Source: a bacterium
Lineage (GTDB): Bacteria; UBP14; UBA6098; JAFGQG01
DNA length: 11,803 bases
NCBI GenBank assembly: GCA_016930435.1
Contig: JAFGGQ010000005.1
Span: 1-11,803, forward strand
Direction: 5' to 3'
Under the pieces are notes generated by a model that made no database searches, was not told where the DNA came from, and saw only the letters and a list, made by a program, of their open reading frames with translations. Positions 1-6,806 of this stretch are shown in pieces. Each line of letters begins with the position of its first letter. Within the stretch, counting starts at the first letter, position 1. A program made the translations under genes and the position numbers.

Positions 1-120
1 ATATAAGCCCTGAAGGGGCGAAGTGAAACAAACATGAAGTGGAATAGCGAAAGATAAAAATGGGAAAAAAACAAGGCAATTGGCATTAACCGGAGGGGTC
101 AGGGCGGTAGCTTAAGCATA
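1..120. repeat. possible fragment of a dispersed palindromic repeat
   Basis: No gene can be supported here. All three plus frames stop within the first 26 bases. The left edge contains a short palindromic element (CCCTGAAGGG at 8-17, within GCCCTGAAGGGGC). This core resembles the CCCTGAA(A/G)GGGC repeats scattered through intergenic regions of many Bacteroidota and FCB-type genomes; that comparison is from memory and unverified. On the minus strand a 28-codon frame stays open to the window edge and would encode a peptide ending in SLRPFRAY, the kind of spurious peptide such repeats produce. It has no ribosome binding site. The left boundary is cut by the window, so the full element cannot be judged. 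Confidence 0.25.
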
Positions 121-447
121 CCAACCCTACAGAACTGAACGGATGATACCATCACCCTAAATACACTTTCTTTGTTTTATAATGAGATAGTTATACAATT
201 AGTTTAAAAAAACTCTAATTTTTTAAAGAACCGGGATAGCTACAATCTTTTTTTCAATCAGGTTAATCACAAGTATGCAACTGATTAGTGCACAAAACTA
301 TCGTTTTTTTTACAAAATATATTGAACCTTAATTACATAAAGTAATTCTAATATAGATATTTTTCATCTTTATCCAGCTGATTTGTACGCTTATCAGTTT
401 TTTATTTACAGGCTGAGAATGACTGGCTCGCGAATTCAGATTGATGG
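121..447. other. gene-free AT-rich intergenic region
   Basis: This stretch lies downstream of the terminator of the minus-strand repeat protein. It is AT-rich with several poly-A and poly-T runs. Only a weak 6-bp inverted repeat is seen (AATTAC at 331-336 with GTAATT at 342-347). Short frames here have no ribosome binding site and no coding character. No tRNA-like T-loop or other RNA signature was found. Confidence 0.6.
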
Positions 448-482
448 AAAAAAAAGAACCCCGCTTCATCGAAACGGGGTCC
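448..482 (-). terminator. Rho-independent terminator of the ESGN-repeat protein gene
   Basis: Read on the minus strand, GGACCCCG (482-475) pairs with CGGGGTTC (463-456). This makes an 8-bp GC-rich stem with one G-U pair and an 11-nt loop. It is followed directly by eight T residues (455-448). It lies 27 nt past the stop codon of the minus-strand gene at 510. On the plus strand only three T residues follow the hairpin, so it is mainly a one-way terminator. Confidence 0.9.
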
Positions 483-509
483 TTTAACGTAGCGTATATA
501 TGGAAAAGA

Positions 510-1862
510 CTATTCAGTGCCACCAGGAACGATTCCAGCCAACCTAACCGCGCGCTGGACTAATTGACGGGCAATTCTGGTTTCGGCCAAAGCGCCCTCA
601 TAATCATCTGCTTCAAAAAGCTCTGTTGCTATTTCCTGATGTTCCACCGCTTCTTCGAGCAGTTCAATTGCTTCTTCATTCCCGCTTTCATGGATTGCGG
701 GTCCGATTTCCTCGATCATCGCTTCGGTTGCGGCAAGCGCCCTTTCCACTTCCTCGGCGCCTATCTCAGGGCGGGGATCCACAATATTAACGGCATGAAG
801 AACAATTCGGCGAGCTTCCTGGGACATCCGGGCGGCCTGATCATAGCGACCTGCTTCATAAGCCGCATGAGCTTCAGACTGAAGGGCGACCCCATCATTG
901 AAAAGCCCTATCGCTTCTTCATTGCCGCTTTCCATTATCAAGGCTTCCATCCTATCTATCAGAGCATCGGTGCGCTCAAGTATCTCTACTACCCTTTCCG
1001 GATCAATTCTACCGCCGGTGACCATCCTGTAAGCTCTGGTAATAACAACCGAAGCCTCATCAGTAACCCGGATACACAATTCATAGTTCCCATCTTCATA
1101 GAGAACGTGGGCATTTTCCTGTAGTTCCAGCCCATGGTTAAAGAGGTCTATAGCTGCTTCATTCCCGCTGTCCATAATAATATCCGTCACTTCCGAGATC
1201 AGGTTATCGGTTCTTTCAAGCTTGTGCAGAGCGATCTCTGAAAGATCATGTCCCCCGCCGACCAATCTCCCTGCCCGGATCAGAAGCCCTCTTGCCTGAC
1301 GGGCTAACCGGAGTGCGAGAAGATATTCTTCATCCTCGAAAGCTCCAAGAGCCTCATTATTCATTTCAACAGCATGGTTGAAGATTTCTTGGGCTTCCTC
1401 GTTCCCGCTTTCTGTTATTACCGGACCCAAGCGGTCGATCATCTCTTCATTCTGTGCAAGGAACCTTTCCGCCTCTTCGATCAGACGCTCAATATCCGTA
1501 GAATCCCTGGGAGGCAGGTACCCCGAAACGGACCTCAATGCAGCCTGGACAAGGTCCCGCGCATGAAAGGTCAAACGGCGAGCTTCCTCGAAGTTTTCAT
1601 CCTCAAAAAGCTCCCAGGCATCCCCTTGTATCTCAACTGCTTCAGCCAGAAGCTCCAAAGCTTCTTCGTTAGCGCTCTCTTCAATTACCGGAGTCGCTCG
1701 TTCAATAATCCCGTCGGTGACTTCGAGTTCCCTTTCTAAATGAGTAGCGGGGTCATCCATCTGAGCAAAAACACCTACCGGGGATAGGGCCAGGATCAGG
1801 ATGCCCATTAATAGCAACCAGGTAATCCCGCTTCCGATCAGCAGCCGCTTTTCCTTTTTCAT
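510..1862 (-). CDS. secreted acidic protein with five ~80-residue helical ESGN repeats, function unknown
   Basis: The 450-residue product starts with a signal peptide: MKKEKR, a hydrophobic stretch at about 8-30 and a likely cleavage after VFA (residue 33). It is probably periplasmic or exported. The rest is five tandem repeats of about 80 residues. Each carries a signature (ESANEEA at 62, ESGNEEA at 151, DSGNEAA at 231, ESGNEEA at 311 and 392), then an AVE-Q-A helix and a Y-x-x-A...AR-L-x-RA helix. The second half of each repeat looks TPR-like; no catalytic motif is visible. The product is strongly acidic. A GTG at 1865 would add one residue, but AAGGAGG lies 5 nt from the ATG at 1862 and only 2 nt from the GTG, so the ATG was chosen. 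A terminator follows the stop, and an operator-like promoter region lies upstream at 1975-2018. I recall similar ESGN-repeat hypothetical proteins in candidate-phylum genomes but cannot name a family. A scaffold or binding role is only a guess. Confidence 0.85.
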   Translation of the reverse strand: MKKEKRLLIGSGITWLLLMGILILALSPVGVFAQMDDPATHLERELEVTDGIIERATPVIEESANEEALELLAEAVEIQGDAWELFEDENFEEARRLTFHARDLVQAALRSVSGYLPPRDSTDIERLIEEAERFLAQNEEMIDRLGPVITESGNEEAQEIFNHAVEMNNEALGAFEDEEYLLALRLARQARGLLIRAGRLVGGGHDLSEIALHKLERTDNLISEVTDIIMDSGNEAAIDLFNHGLELQENAHVLYEDGNYELCIRVTDEASVVITRAYRMVTGGRIDPERVVEILERTDALIDRMEALIMESGNEEAIGLFNDGVALQSEAHAAYEAGRYDQAARMSQEARRIVLHAVNIVDPRPEIGAEEVERALAATEAMIEEIGPAIHESGNEEAIELLEEAVEHQEIATELFEADDYEGALAETRIARQLVQRAVRLAGIVPGGTE

Positions 1863-1865
1863 CAC

Positions 1866-1872
1866 TTCCTCC
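1866..1872 (-). promoter_or_regulatory. strong Shine-Dalgarno site deciding the start at 1862
   Basis: On the minus strand the sequence reads AAGGAGGAAGTGATG. The AAGGAGG core is 5 nt from the ATG at 1862 and 2 nt from the overlapping GTG at 1865. This favours the ATG. Confidence 0.75.
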
Positions 1873-1974
1873 TTGTTAATTGGTTTCTTATATTCATCTC
1901 GCTTTAATTAAGATCAAATTCCATGCCAAAATGCTAATACCATATATATCAACAAGATAGTATGTCCAAACAAA

Positions 1975-1980
1975 ATTATA
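1975..1980 (-). promoter_or_regulatory. candidate -10 box for the ESGN-repeat protein gene
   Basis: A perfect TATAAT occurs on the minus strand about 113 nt upstream of the start codon. No good -35 box lies 16-18 nt upstream; that space is taken by the TGTACCT half-sites. This is the usual look of an activator-dependent promoter. A weaker alternative (TTGGAC, 17 nt, TATATG) lies slightly further downstream and cannot be excluded. Confidence 0.45.
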
Positions 1981-1991
1981 AGCGTCCTTTC

Positions 1992-2018
1992 AGGTACAGA
2001 TATGTACCTTCAGGTACA
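1992..2018. promoter_or_regulatory. operator-like array of three TGTACCT/AGGTACA half-sites
   Basis: On the plus strand AGGTACA (1992-1998), TGTACCT (2003-2009) and AGGTACA (2012-2018) alternate in orientation. The last two form a perfect palindrome, TGTACCT-TC-AGGTACA. The two AGGTACA copies are exactly 20 bp apart, about two helical turns, and each is preceded by TTC (TTTC and CTTC). If the TATAAT at 1980-1975 is the -10 box, the palindrome is centred near -42, the class II activator position. The binding protein is unknown. Confidence 0.5.
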
Positions 2019-2141
2019 CTTAAGGTCTGAAAATACCAACAAGTTTGGAGTGGATCTTTGAAATTGGAATTGAAAGTCAAAGGGTCTCTTCGGTTTCCTA
2101 AGCTTTATTGCAAGCAGAAACGGTTGTTAACTCTTTATGGA

Positions 2142-3551
2142 TCAGCCTGCGCCTCCATAATCAGAGGAACTCTGAGGTTGTTCTTCATAGCGTGAAAGGT
2201 TTTCGAAGGACACATATTCCTTTCGAAAAGTAAGATAAAAACTGCCGGTGCTTCCGTTACGCTGTTTGCCAATGATAATTTCTGCGACTCCCTCAGTAGG
2301 ATAGCCCTTATCATCGACCTTGATATCGTACTGTTCTGGTCGGTAGATAAAAATCACCACATCGGCATCCTGTTCGATAGCCCCTGATTCCCGGAGGTCT
2401 GCGAGCTGGGGACGTTTGGAACTGCGCATTTCCACTTGGCGGGAGAGCTGTGACAGGCAGACCACCGGAATATCCAATTCCCTTGCCAATCCCTTCAAAG
2501 ACCGGGATATCTGGGCGATTTCCTGCTGACGGTTTTCAGCCCTTGCCTCCGATTTCATTAGCTGTAAGTAATCAATGATAACTAAACCGATATCTTCTCT
2601 TCTTTTCAATCTTCGGGTCTTAGCCCGGATCTCCAAAACTGAAAGATTGGGAGTATCATCGATAAAAAGACGGGCGCTTTTAAGCCTGGTAAAGTGTATC
2701 TGGAGTTTTTTAAAATCGGCATTTGAAAGTTTGCCTGCTCTCATTTTTGTAAAATCTACTTTAGCATCCTTAGCAAGAAAACGCATCGCTAACTGGGAAC
2801 GGGACATTTCCAGGCTGAACAGGGCAAGTGGTTTATCTTCTTTCACCGCGATATTGGCGGCAATATCCAATGCCAGTGCCGTTTTACCCATGGAAGGTCG
2901 GCCGGCAATAATAATCAGGTCTGATTTCTGAAAACCCAGTGTAAATTCATCGAGGCGGTCGAACCCCGTTTGTACCCCGGTAGTACCCCCTCTTTGATTG
3001 TGGATCTCGGTAATCTGGGAATAGGTCTCTAAGAGGGTCTCTCCCAGGGGTAAAAACCCGCCCCGAATACGTTCCTCGGCGATATTAAAGATCTCAGCTT
3101 CGATAATATCCAGCAGCGCCTCGATATCATCCGGGGAATCATAACATCTCTGAATAGTCTGAGTAGAAGCCTCTATTAGCTTACGCCGAATGGCTTTCTC
3201 CAGCACAATATTTGAATAATAGTCGATATTGCTTGGGGTGATCACATTATCTACAAGGGAAAGCAAGTAGATCCTGCCACCCACCTTATCTAATTCTTTA
3301 TGGCGGGTAAGAATTTCAGCAAGACTGACTACATCAACTGGTTTGTTTTCAGACATTAATTCAGTAATTCGAGAGAACACTATTCGGTGCTGCTCGTTGA
3401 AAAAACAGCTTTCATTCAGAAGTTCCAACGCCCGGTCTAGAGCATTAGCATTAATAAGCATGCTTCCCAATACGGAGCGTTCCGCCTCAAGATCCTGGGG
3501 GATTCGGGGAGCATAAGCCAAACGGTCGGTATTATTCGCAGATTTTGCCAT
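2142..3551 (-). CDS. dnaB: replicative DNA helicase DnaB
   Basis: This is the hexameric 5'-3' helicase that unwinds DNA at the replication fork and recruits primase. The 469-residue product has the usual family length. The N-terminal DnaB domain spans about 15-120 (IPQDLEAERSVLGS start motif), with a linker helix region at about 120-185. The RecA-like ATPase core follows: Walker A GRPSMGKT at 217-224, catalytic Glu248 in SLEMS, Walker B LVIIDYLQL at 323-331 with Asp327, sensor Gln367 in LSQLSR, and K429/R431 in the KQRNG arginine-finger region. The motif ADLRESGAIEQDAD is intact. The C-terminal tail is Ser/Gly-rich. An AGGA (3563-3560) inside the last codons of the upstream glycosylase gene sits 8 nt before the ATG, and the two genes are 2 nt apart, so translational coupling is likely. 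No intein or truncation is seen, and no terminator was found after the stop. Confidence 0.97.
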   Translation of the reverse strand: MAKSANNTDRLAYAPRIPQDLEAERSVLGSMLINANALDRALELLNESCFFNEQHRIVFSRITELMSENKPVDVVSLAEILTRHKELDKVGGRIYLLSLVDNVITPSNIDYYSNIVLEKAIRRKLIEASTQTIQRCYDSPDDIEALLDIIEAEIFNIAEERIRGGFLPLGETLLETYSQITEIHNQRGGTTGVQTGFDRLDEFTLGFQKSDLIIIAGRPSMGKTALALDIAANIAVKEDKPLALFSLEMSRSQLAMRFLAKDAKVDFTKMRAGKLSNADFKKLQIHFTRLKSARLFIDDTPNLSVLEIRAKTRRLKRREDIGLVIIDYLQLMKSEARAENRQQEIAQISRSLKGLARELDIPVVCLSQLSRQVEMRSSKRPQLADLRESGAIEQDADVVIFIYRPEQYDIKVDDKGYPTEGVAEIIIGKQRNGSTGSFYLTFRKEYVSFENLSRYEEQPQSSSDYGGAG

Positions 3552-3553
3552 TA

Positions 3554-4366
3554 TTAAAGTCCTAAACTAAGTTTTTTGGGGGGTTCCGGTTGGTATGGAG
3601 TTATTTGGCCGGGGTTATCACATAATTGTTTTATCCACTTAAAATCTTCCCATGCCGGCTTCTTGAAATTTGAATTTCTTAAAAGGGCGGCAGGATGATA
3701 GGTTACTACCAAAGGGATGCGATTGAAGAAATGTATCTCACCCCGTAATCGTCCCAGAGGTAAATTAGTGTCCAATAGGTTCTGTGCGGCTACCCGGCCC
3801 AAAGCGCAGATTATCCGGGGTTTGATGATTTCGATTTGCCTGTTAAGATAAGGAATGCATTTGGATACTTCAGAGGGCAGAGGATCCCGGTTTTTAGGAG
3901 GCCGGCATTTTAAAATATTAGCGATATAAATTTCATCCCTGCTAAGTTCTACTACTTTTAATATTTTATCGAACAATCCTCCTGCCGCTCCCACAAAGGG
4001 CACCCCACGCAGGTCCTCATCCTTCCCGGGAGCCTCCCCGATAAACATTAAATCCGCCTGAGGATTACCAATACCATAAACAAATTTATGGCGAGTCTCA
4101 TGCAAAGGGCACAACTGACAGTCCTTAATCTCCTGGTAATGCTTCTCCAATGCCGATTTTGCCTGGTTGTTAGCATTTTCATTCTCTTCAATTTTCATAT
4201 CTGCTTTTCCTGTGACCCCGGATTTAAATTCCACTTTTTCCCGGGAAGTAGCTTTTTTATCAACGGGAACTTTCTCCGGTTCATTCCAAGAAGGCATAAT
4301 AAGATAATCCTCACCTAATTCCCTTCTAAATTCCAAAAGCTTTATCAATTTTTTCTTAAGATCCAT
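3554..4366 (-). CDS. family-4 uracil-DNA glycosylase with an Fe-S cluster
   Basis: The enzyme removes uracil from DNA after cytosine deamination or dUMP misincorporation and starts base excision repair. Of 270 residues, the catalytic domain occupies about 74-250. Four cysteines fit the family-4 [4Fe-4S] pattern: C83 and C86 in CQLCPL, C154 in KCRPP and C170 in SKCIPYL. Motif A is GEAPGKDED (110-118). PFVGAAGGLFD (123-133) forms the uracil-binding region, and HPAALLR (224-230) is the second catalytic motif. The first ~73 residues are a short amphipathic helix (KLIKLLEFRRELG) followed by a charged, low-complexity linker that is longer than in minimal family members. The ribosome binding site is weak. 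The gene lies between coaBC (42 nt upstream) and dnaB (2 nt downstream), so it is probably co-transcribed with both. It could have been annotated as a type-4 or SPO1 polymerase-related UDG; the four cysteines favour family 4. Confidence 0.95.
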   Translation of the reverse strand: MDLKKKLIKLLEFRRELGEDYLIMPSWNEPEKVPVDKKATSREKVEFKSGVTGKADMKIEENENANNQAKSALEKHYQEIKDCQLCPLHETRHKFVYGIGNPQADLMFIGEAPGKDEDLRGVPFVGAAGGLFDKILKVVELSRDEIYIANILKCRPPKNRDPLPSEVSKCIPYLNRQIEIIKPRIICALGRVAAQNLLDTNLPLGRLRGEIHFFNRIPLVVTYHPAALLRNSNFKKPAWEDFKWIKQLCDNPGQITPYQPEPPKKLSLGL

Positions 4367-4408
4367 CTTTATCAGAAAGGCTCAACCGGTTAATCGCATA
4401 TTCCATTA

Positions 4409-5599
4409 TTAAGCATTTAGCTTATCCAGGATAAGGTCCGCTAAATCGCCCTTTGAGATTATTGGAAATTCCTGCTTATTATTATTCCTATCTAAAATAA
4501 AACCTGTATTGGTCTCGACGGCAAAAGCCGCTCCCTCTATCAAGGGATTGTTTACAACGATAAGGTCGAGGTTTTTTTCGGTCAATTTCATTCGGGCATT
4601 CTCGATATCGTTCTCGGTCTCCAGGGCAAATCCTACCAGTATCCTATTTCCCTTATCAGGCGATATGGTTTTCAGGATATCGGCTGTCCTCTTCAGTTCC
4701 AGGCTCAATCCGCCCTCACTTTTCTTGATTTTATGTTCATAAGTTATCACAGGTGTATAATCGGCAACTGCAGCAGCCATGATCAGTATATCATTATCAT
4801 GAAAATTCTTTGATACTTCTTTTTGCATATCCTGAGCACTGGTAATCCGGATCGTTTGTACACCCTGTGGAGGCTGCAGATCAGTAGGTCCCAGGATCAA
4901 GGTAACTCTGGCTCCACGGTTCCGGGCTCTGCGCGCCATTTCTATACCCATCCTTCCGGTAGAGCGGTTGGTCAGCAGCCTGACCGGATCCAGCCGCTCT
5001 TCGGTTCTCCCTGCGGTAATCAGGATCCTTTTACCCTCGTAGTCTTTTTTTTTTGAGAGAAGACGGCCGATCCCCTCTATTATATGTGGGATATCTGCAA
5101 GACGGCCCCGGCCACTTGTTCCACACGCTAAGTAACCCTCCTCCGGTTCCACAAAATTCACCCCGCGCTTCTTAAGTCGCTCAATATTCTCCTGGGTCAC
5201 TGGATTGTTAAGCATCCGGTCATTCATAGCAGGTGCGATCAGGATGGCTTTATCAAAGGTTACTATAAGTGTTGAAAGAACATCATCGGCTATACCGGTG
5301 GCAGCCTTGGCAATAATATTTGCGGTCGCCGGAGCAATCACCAGTAAGTCCCCCCAATCAGCTAAAGAGATATGCTCAATTTCCCATGCTTGCCGGTCTT
5401 CAAAGTAATCGCAATAGGTCTGATTTCCGGTTAAAGTATCAAATGTCAACGCTCCAATAAAATGCCTGGAGGCCTTGGTCATAACCACTTTGACACTGCC
5501 CCCGCCTTTAATAACCTGCCTGACGATCTCCGGGCTTTTGTATGCCGCAATCGAACCGGTTACCCCCAAAATTACATTTCTACCCTCAAATTCTCCCAT
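4409..5599 (-). CDS. coaBC: bifunctional phosphopantothenoylcysteine decarboxylase / phosphopantothenate-cysteine ligase CoaBC
   Basis: CoaBC catalyses two consecutive steps of coenzyme A synthesis. CoaB joins cysteine to 4'-phosphopantothenate using CTP, and CoaC decarboxylates the product with FMN. With the start at 5599 the product has 396 residues, typical for the fusion. CoaC (about 5-185) shows GVTGSIAAYK (12-21), catalytic His76 in EHISLADW, PAMN (123-126) and the substrate-flap Cys159 in GYLACG. CoaB (about 190-396) shows TAGRTEERLDPVR (194-206), NRSTGRMG (211-218), KIKK (290-293) with the catalytic lysine region, GFALET and VNNP. A frame extension to a TTG at 5665 would add 22 residues lacking family similarity. 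The ATG at 5599 is preceded by AGAGGA at good spacing and begins directly at the family N-terminus, so it was preferred. It is the first gene of the minus-strand coaBC-UDG-dnaB set and is divergent from the gene at 5795. Confidence 0.95.
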   Translation of the reverse strand: MGEFEGRNVILGVTGSIAAYKSPEIVRQVIKGGGSVKVVMTKASRHFIGALTFDTLTGNQTYCDYFEDRQAWEIEHISLADWGDLLVIAPATANIIAKAATGIADDVLSTLIVTFDKAILIAPAMNDRMLNNPVTQENIERLKKRGVNFVEPEEGYLACGTSGRGRLADIPHIIEGIGRLLSKKKDYEGKRILITAGRTEERLDPVRLLTNRSTGRMGIEMARRARNRGARVTLILGPTDLQPPQGVQTIRITSAQDMQKEVSKNFHDNDILIMAAAVADYTPVITYEHKIKKSEGGLSLELKRTADILKTISPDKGNRILVGFALETENDIENARMKLTEKNLDLIVVNNPLIEGAAFAVETNTGFILDRNNNKQEFPIISKGDLADLILDKLNA

Positions 5600-5692
5600 C
5601 TGTTCCTCTTGTGTTCCAAATTGAAATCCTGGTTTAATGGTATAATAAATCAAAAAGAATTGCAAGCATATTTTTTAAAATAATATTTCTTA

Positions 5693-5720
5693 TTGACTGG
5701 ATATAATATAATTCTATATT
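5693..5720 (+). promoter_or_regulatory. candidate sigma-70 type promoter for the secreted protein-glnA unit
   Basis: TTGACT (5693-5698) is followed after 16 nt by TATATT (5715-5720). Both are 5-of-6 matches to the -35 and -10 consensus. The start codon is about 75 nt downstream. The surrounding DNA is very AT-rich, so chance matches are possible. Confidence 0.4.
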
Positions 5721-5763
5721 TAAAATTCATTTATGTGTTGTTAACATAAGTAAGCAATTAATA

Positions 5764-5788
5764 ATCCTTATAATTTAAGGATGGGAGG
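5764..5788 (+). promoter_or_regulatory. inverted repeat next to a strong ribosome binding site
   Basis: ATCCTTA (5764-5770) and TAAGGAT (5776-5782) form a perfect 7-bp inverted repeat with a 5-nt loop. It directly abuts GGGAGG (5783-5788), which lies 6 nt before the GTG start at 5795. The Shine-Dalgarno site supports that start. The hairpin could be an operator or affect translation, but there is no direct evidence of either. Confidence 0.4.
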
Positions 5789-5794
5789 TATTAA

Positions 5795-6784
5795 GTGAAA
5801 TTCAAATTTTTGCTATTCCTCTTTATAGGAATCCTGATTACAACTTTAACAGGTCAGGAAACTACAGAAACAATAGCTGTTTTCGGTTTTAAGACCATAA
5901 ATATCGATCCTTCGATTGGGCTGACCGCTCACGAATTATTCAAGAATGAGCTGGTAATTTCCGGAGCTTTCTCGGTTTTTGACACTGATTATTCAGAAAT
6001 TCAGGATTGTTACAGCCTGGATTGTGTCGTACAAAATTGCCGCAATTTTAAGGTAAATAAGTGCATCTATGGAAGCTTAACTGCTCTGGGAAATAAGATA
6101 ATCGTTGCCGTAAACATGGTAGATGCCAATCTTGAAACAATAATCTTTTCTGACCAGCTAACCGCTTCCCAGATCGAGGATTTGGATATGGTAATAAAAA
6201 GATTGACCAGCGCGCTGATATCGAGGAAGCCTGCCGGAGAAGTGATCACCAAGGAAACTGTTACCCTTGTGGAAACTGAGGAACCTCGCCGCCGGAAAAA
6301 CTTCTACACTTTCGGATTAAGAATCGGTTATCTGTTCCCCTTTGGCTCCAGTTATGGGGGAGAATCAGAGCTTACTTCCTATGATTTTGTAGGACTCTAT
6401 GAAATGGAACATTTCATTGTTGAAGCGCATTTCGCTATACGAAGCGGGGACGATGCTGATGAACAGGCTATTGATTTTTCCCTGCTATACACTCCTCTTT
6501 TGGGAGATTTCAGTCCATATCTTGCCGCTGGATTAGGAGTGCATTGGGTGGATATCAATAATTATGAGGAGGAATATTTCTATTACAGTGATGGACCCTC
6601 CTTGAACCTTGGAGGAGGGCTTTTCGCCTTCCAAACTTATGACTTCCGTTTTGTGATAGATTTGCGTTATTCCTATGTGTTCCTCCTCGATGAGGAGGCT
6701 GACAACCAGCATGGCCTGACCCTTACACTTGGGATTACTCATCGCAAGGAAAGCGGAGGCGGATTCTGTTTTGGTTTGTTTTAA
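5795..6784 (+). CDS. secreted two-domain protein: TolB/CsgG-like N-terminus plus outer-membrane beta-barrel-like C-terminus
   Basis: The 329-residue product has a signal peptide (residues 1-20). Residues 25-145 resemble the TolB-N/CsgG-type alpha/beta fold: a FGF strand, the helix AHELFKNEL, 'SGAFSVFD', then 'VNKCIYGSLTALGNKIIVAVNMVDA' and a helical end. The block contains four cysteines (C72, C77, C82, C90), possibly two disulfides in an oxidising compartment. A short charged linker (ETEEPRRRKN) leads to about 170-329. This part has alternating aromatic/hydrophobic strands (YTFGLRIGYLFPF, YLAAGLGVHW, LRYSYVFLL, GLTLTLGITH) and ends in Phe, as many outer-membrane barrels do. The likely location is the periplasm and outer membrane; the function is unknown. 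It starts with GTG supported by GGGAGG, and 22 nt separate it from glnA. Both domain assignments rest on pattern only. Confidence 0.85.
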   Translation: MKFKFLLFLFIGILITTLTGQETTETIAVFGFKTINIDPSIGLTAHELFKNELVISGAFSVFDTDYSEIQDCYSLDCVVQNCRNFKVNKCIYGSLTALGNKIIVAVNMVDANLETIIFSDQLTASQIEDLDMVIKRLTSALISRKPAGEVITKETVTLVETEEPRRRKNFYTFGLRIGYLFPFGSSYGGESELTSYDFVGLYEMEHFIVEAHFAIRSGDDADEQAIDFSLLYTPLLGDFSPYLAAGLGVHWVDINNYEEEYFYYSDGPSLNLGGGLFAFQTYDFRFVIDLRYSYVFLLDEEADNQHGLTLTLGITHRKESGGGFCFGLF

Positions 6785-6806
6785 TTACTACAAAAGGGAG
6801 AAAAAA

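Noticed and set aside
1-88. Minus-strand frame open to the left edge (28 codons)
   Set aside because: It has no ribosome binding site and a low-complexity Phe/Leu-rich product; it is better explained by a repeat fragment.
329-523. 64-codon minus-strand frame at the left
   Set aside because: It runs across the clear terminator hairpin and overlaps the end of the real gene; it has no ribosome binding site.
564-1739. Long plus-strand open frames opposite the ESGN-repeat gene
   Set aside because: They are antisense shadows produced by repetitive codons of the minus-strand gene; they lack ribosome binding sites and protein-like composition.
1866-2141. Possible small RNA or riboswitch between dnaB and the ESGN-repeat gene
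   Set aside because: Apart from the half-site array and the -10 box there is no conserved RNA fold and no terminator; the operator explanation is simpler.
5600-5665. 22-residue N-terminal extension of CoaBC from a TTG codon
   Set aside because: The family N-terminus begins at the ATG at 5599, which has AGAGGA just upstream.
6729-6806. 26-residue N-terminal extension of glutamine synthetase
   Set aside because: It overlaps the preceding gene, has no family similarity, and the GTG at 6807 has AGGGAG at ideal spacing and yields the standard length.
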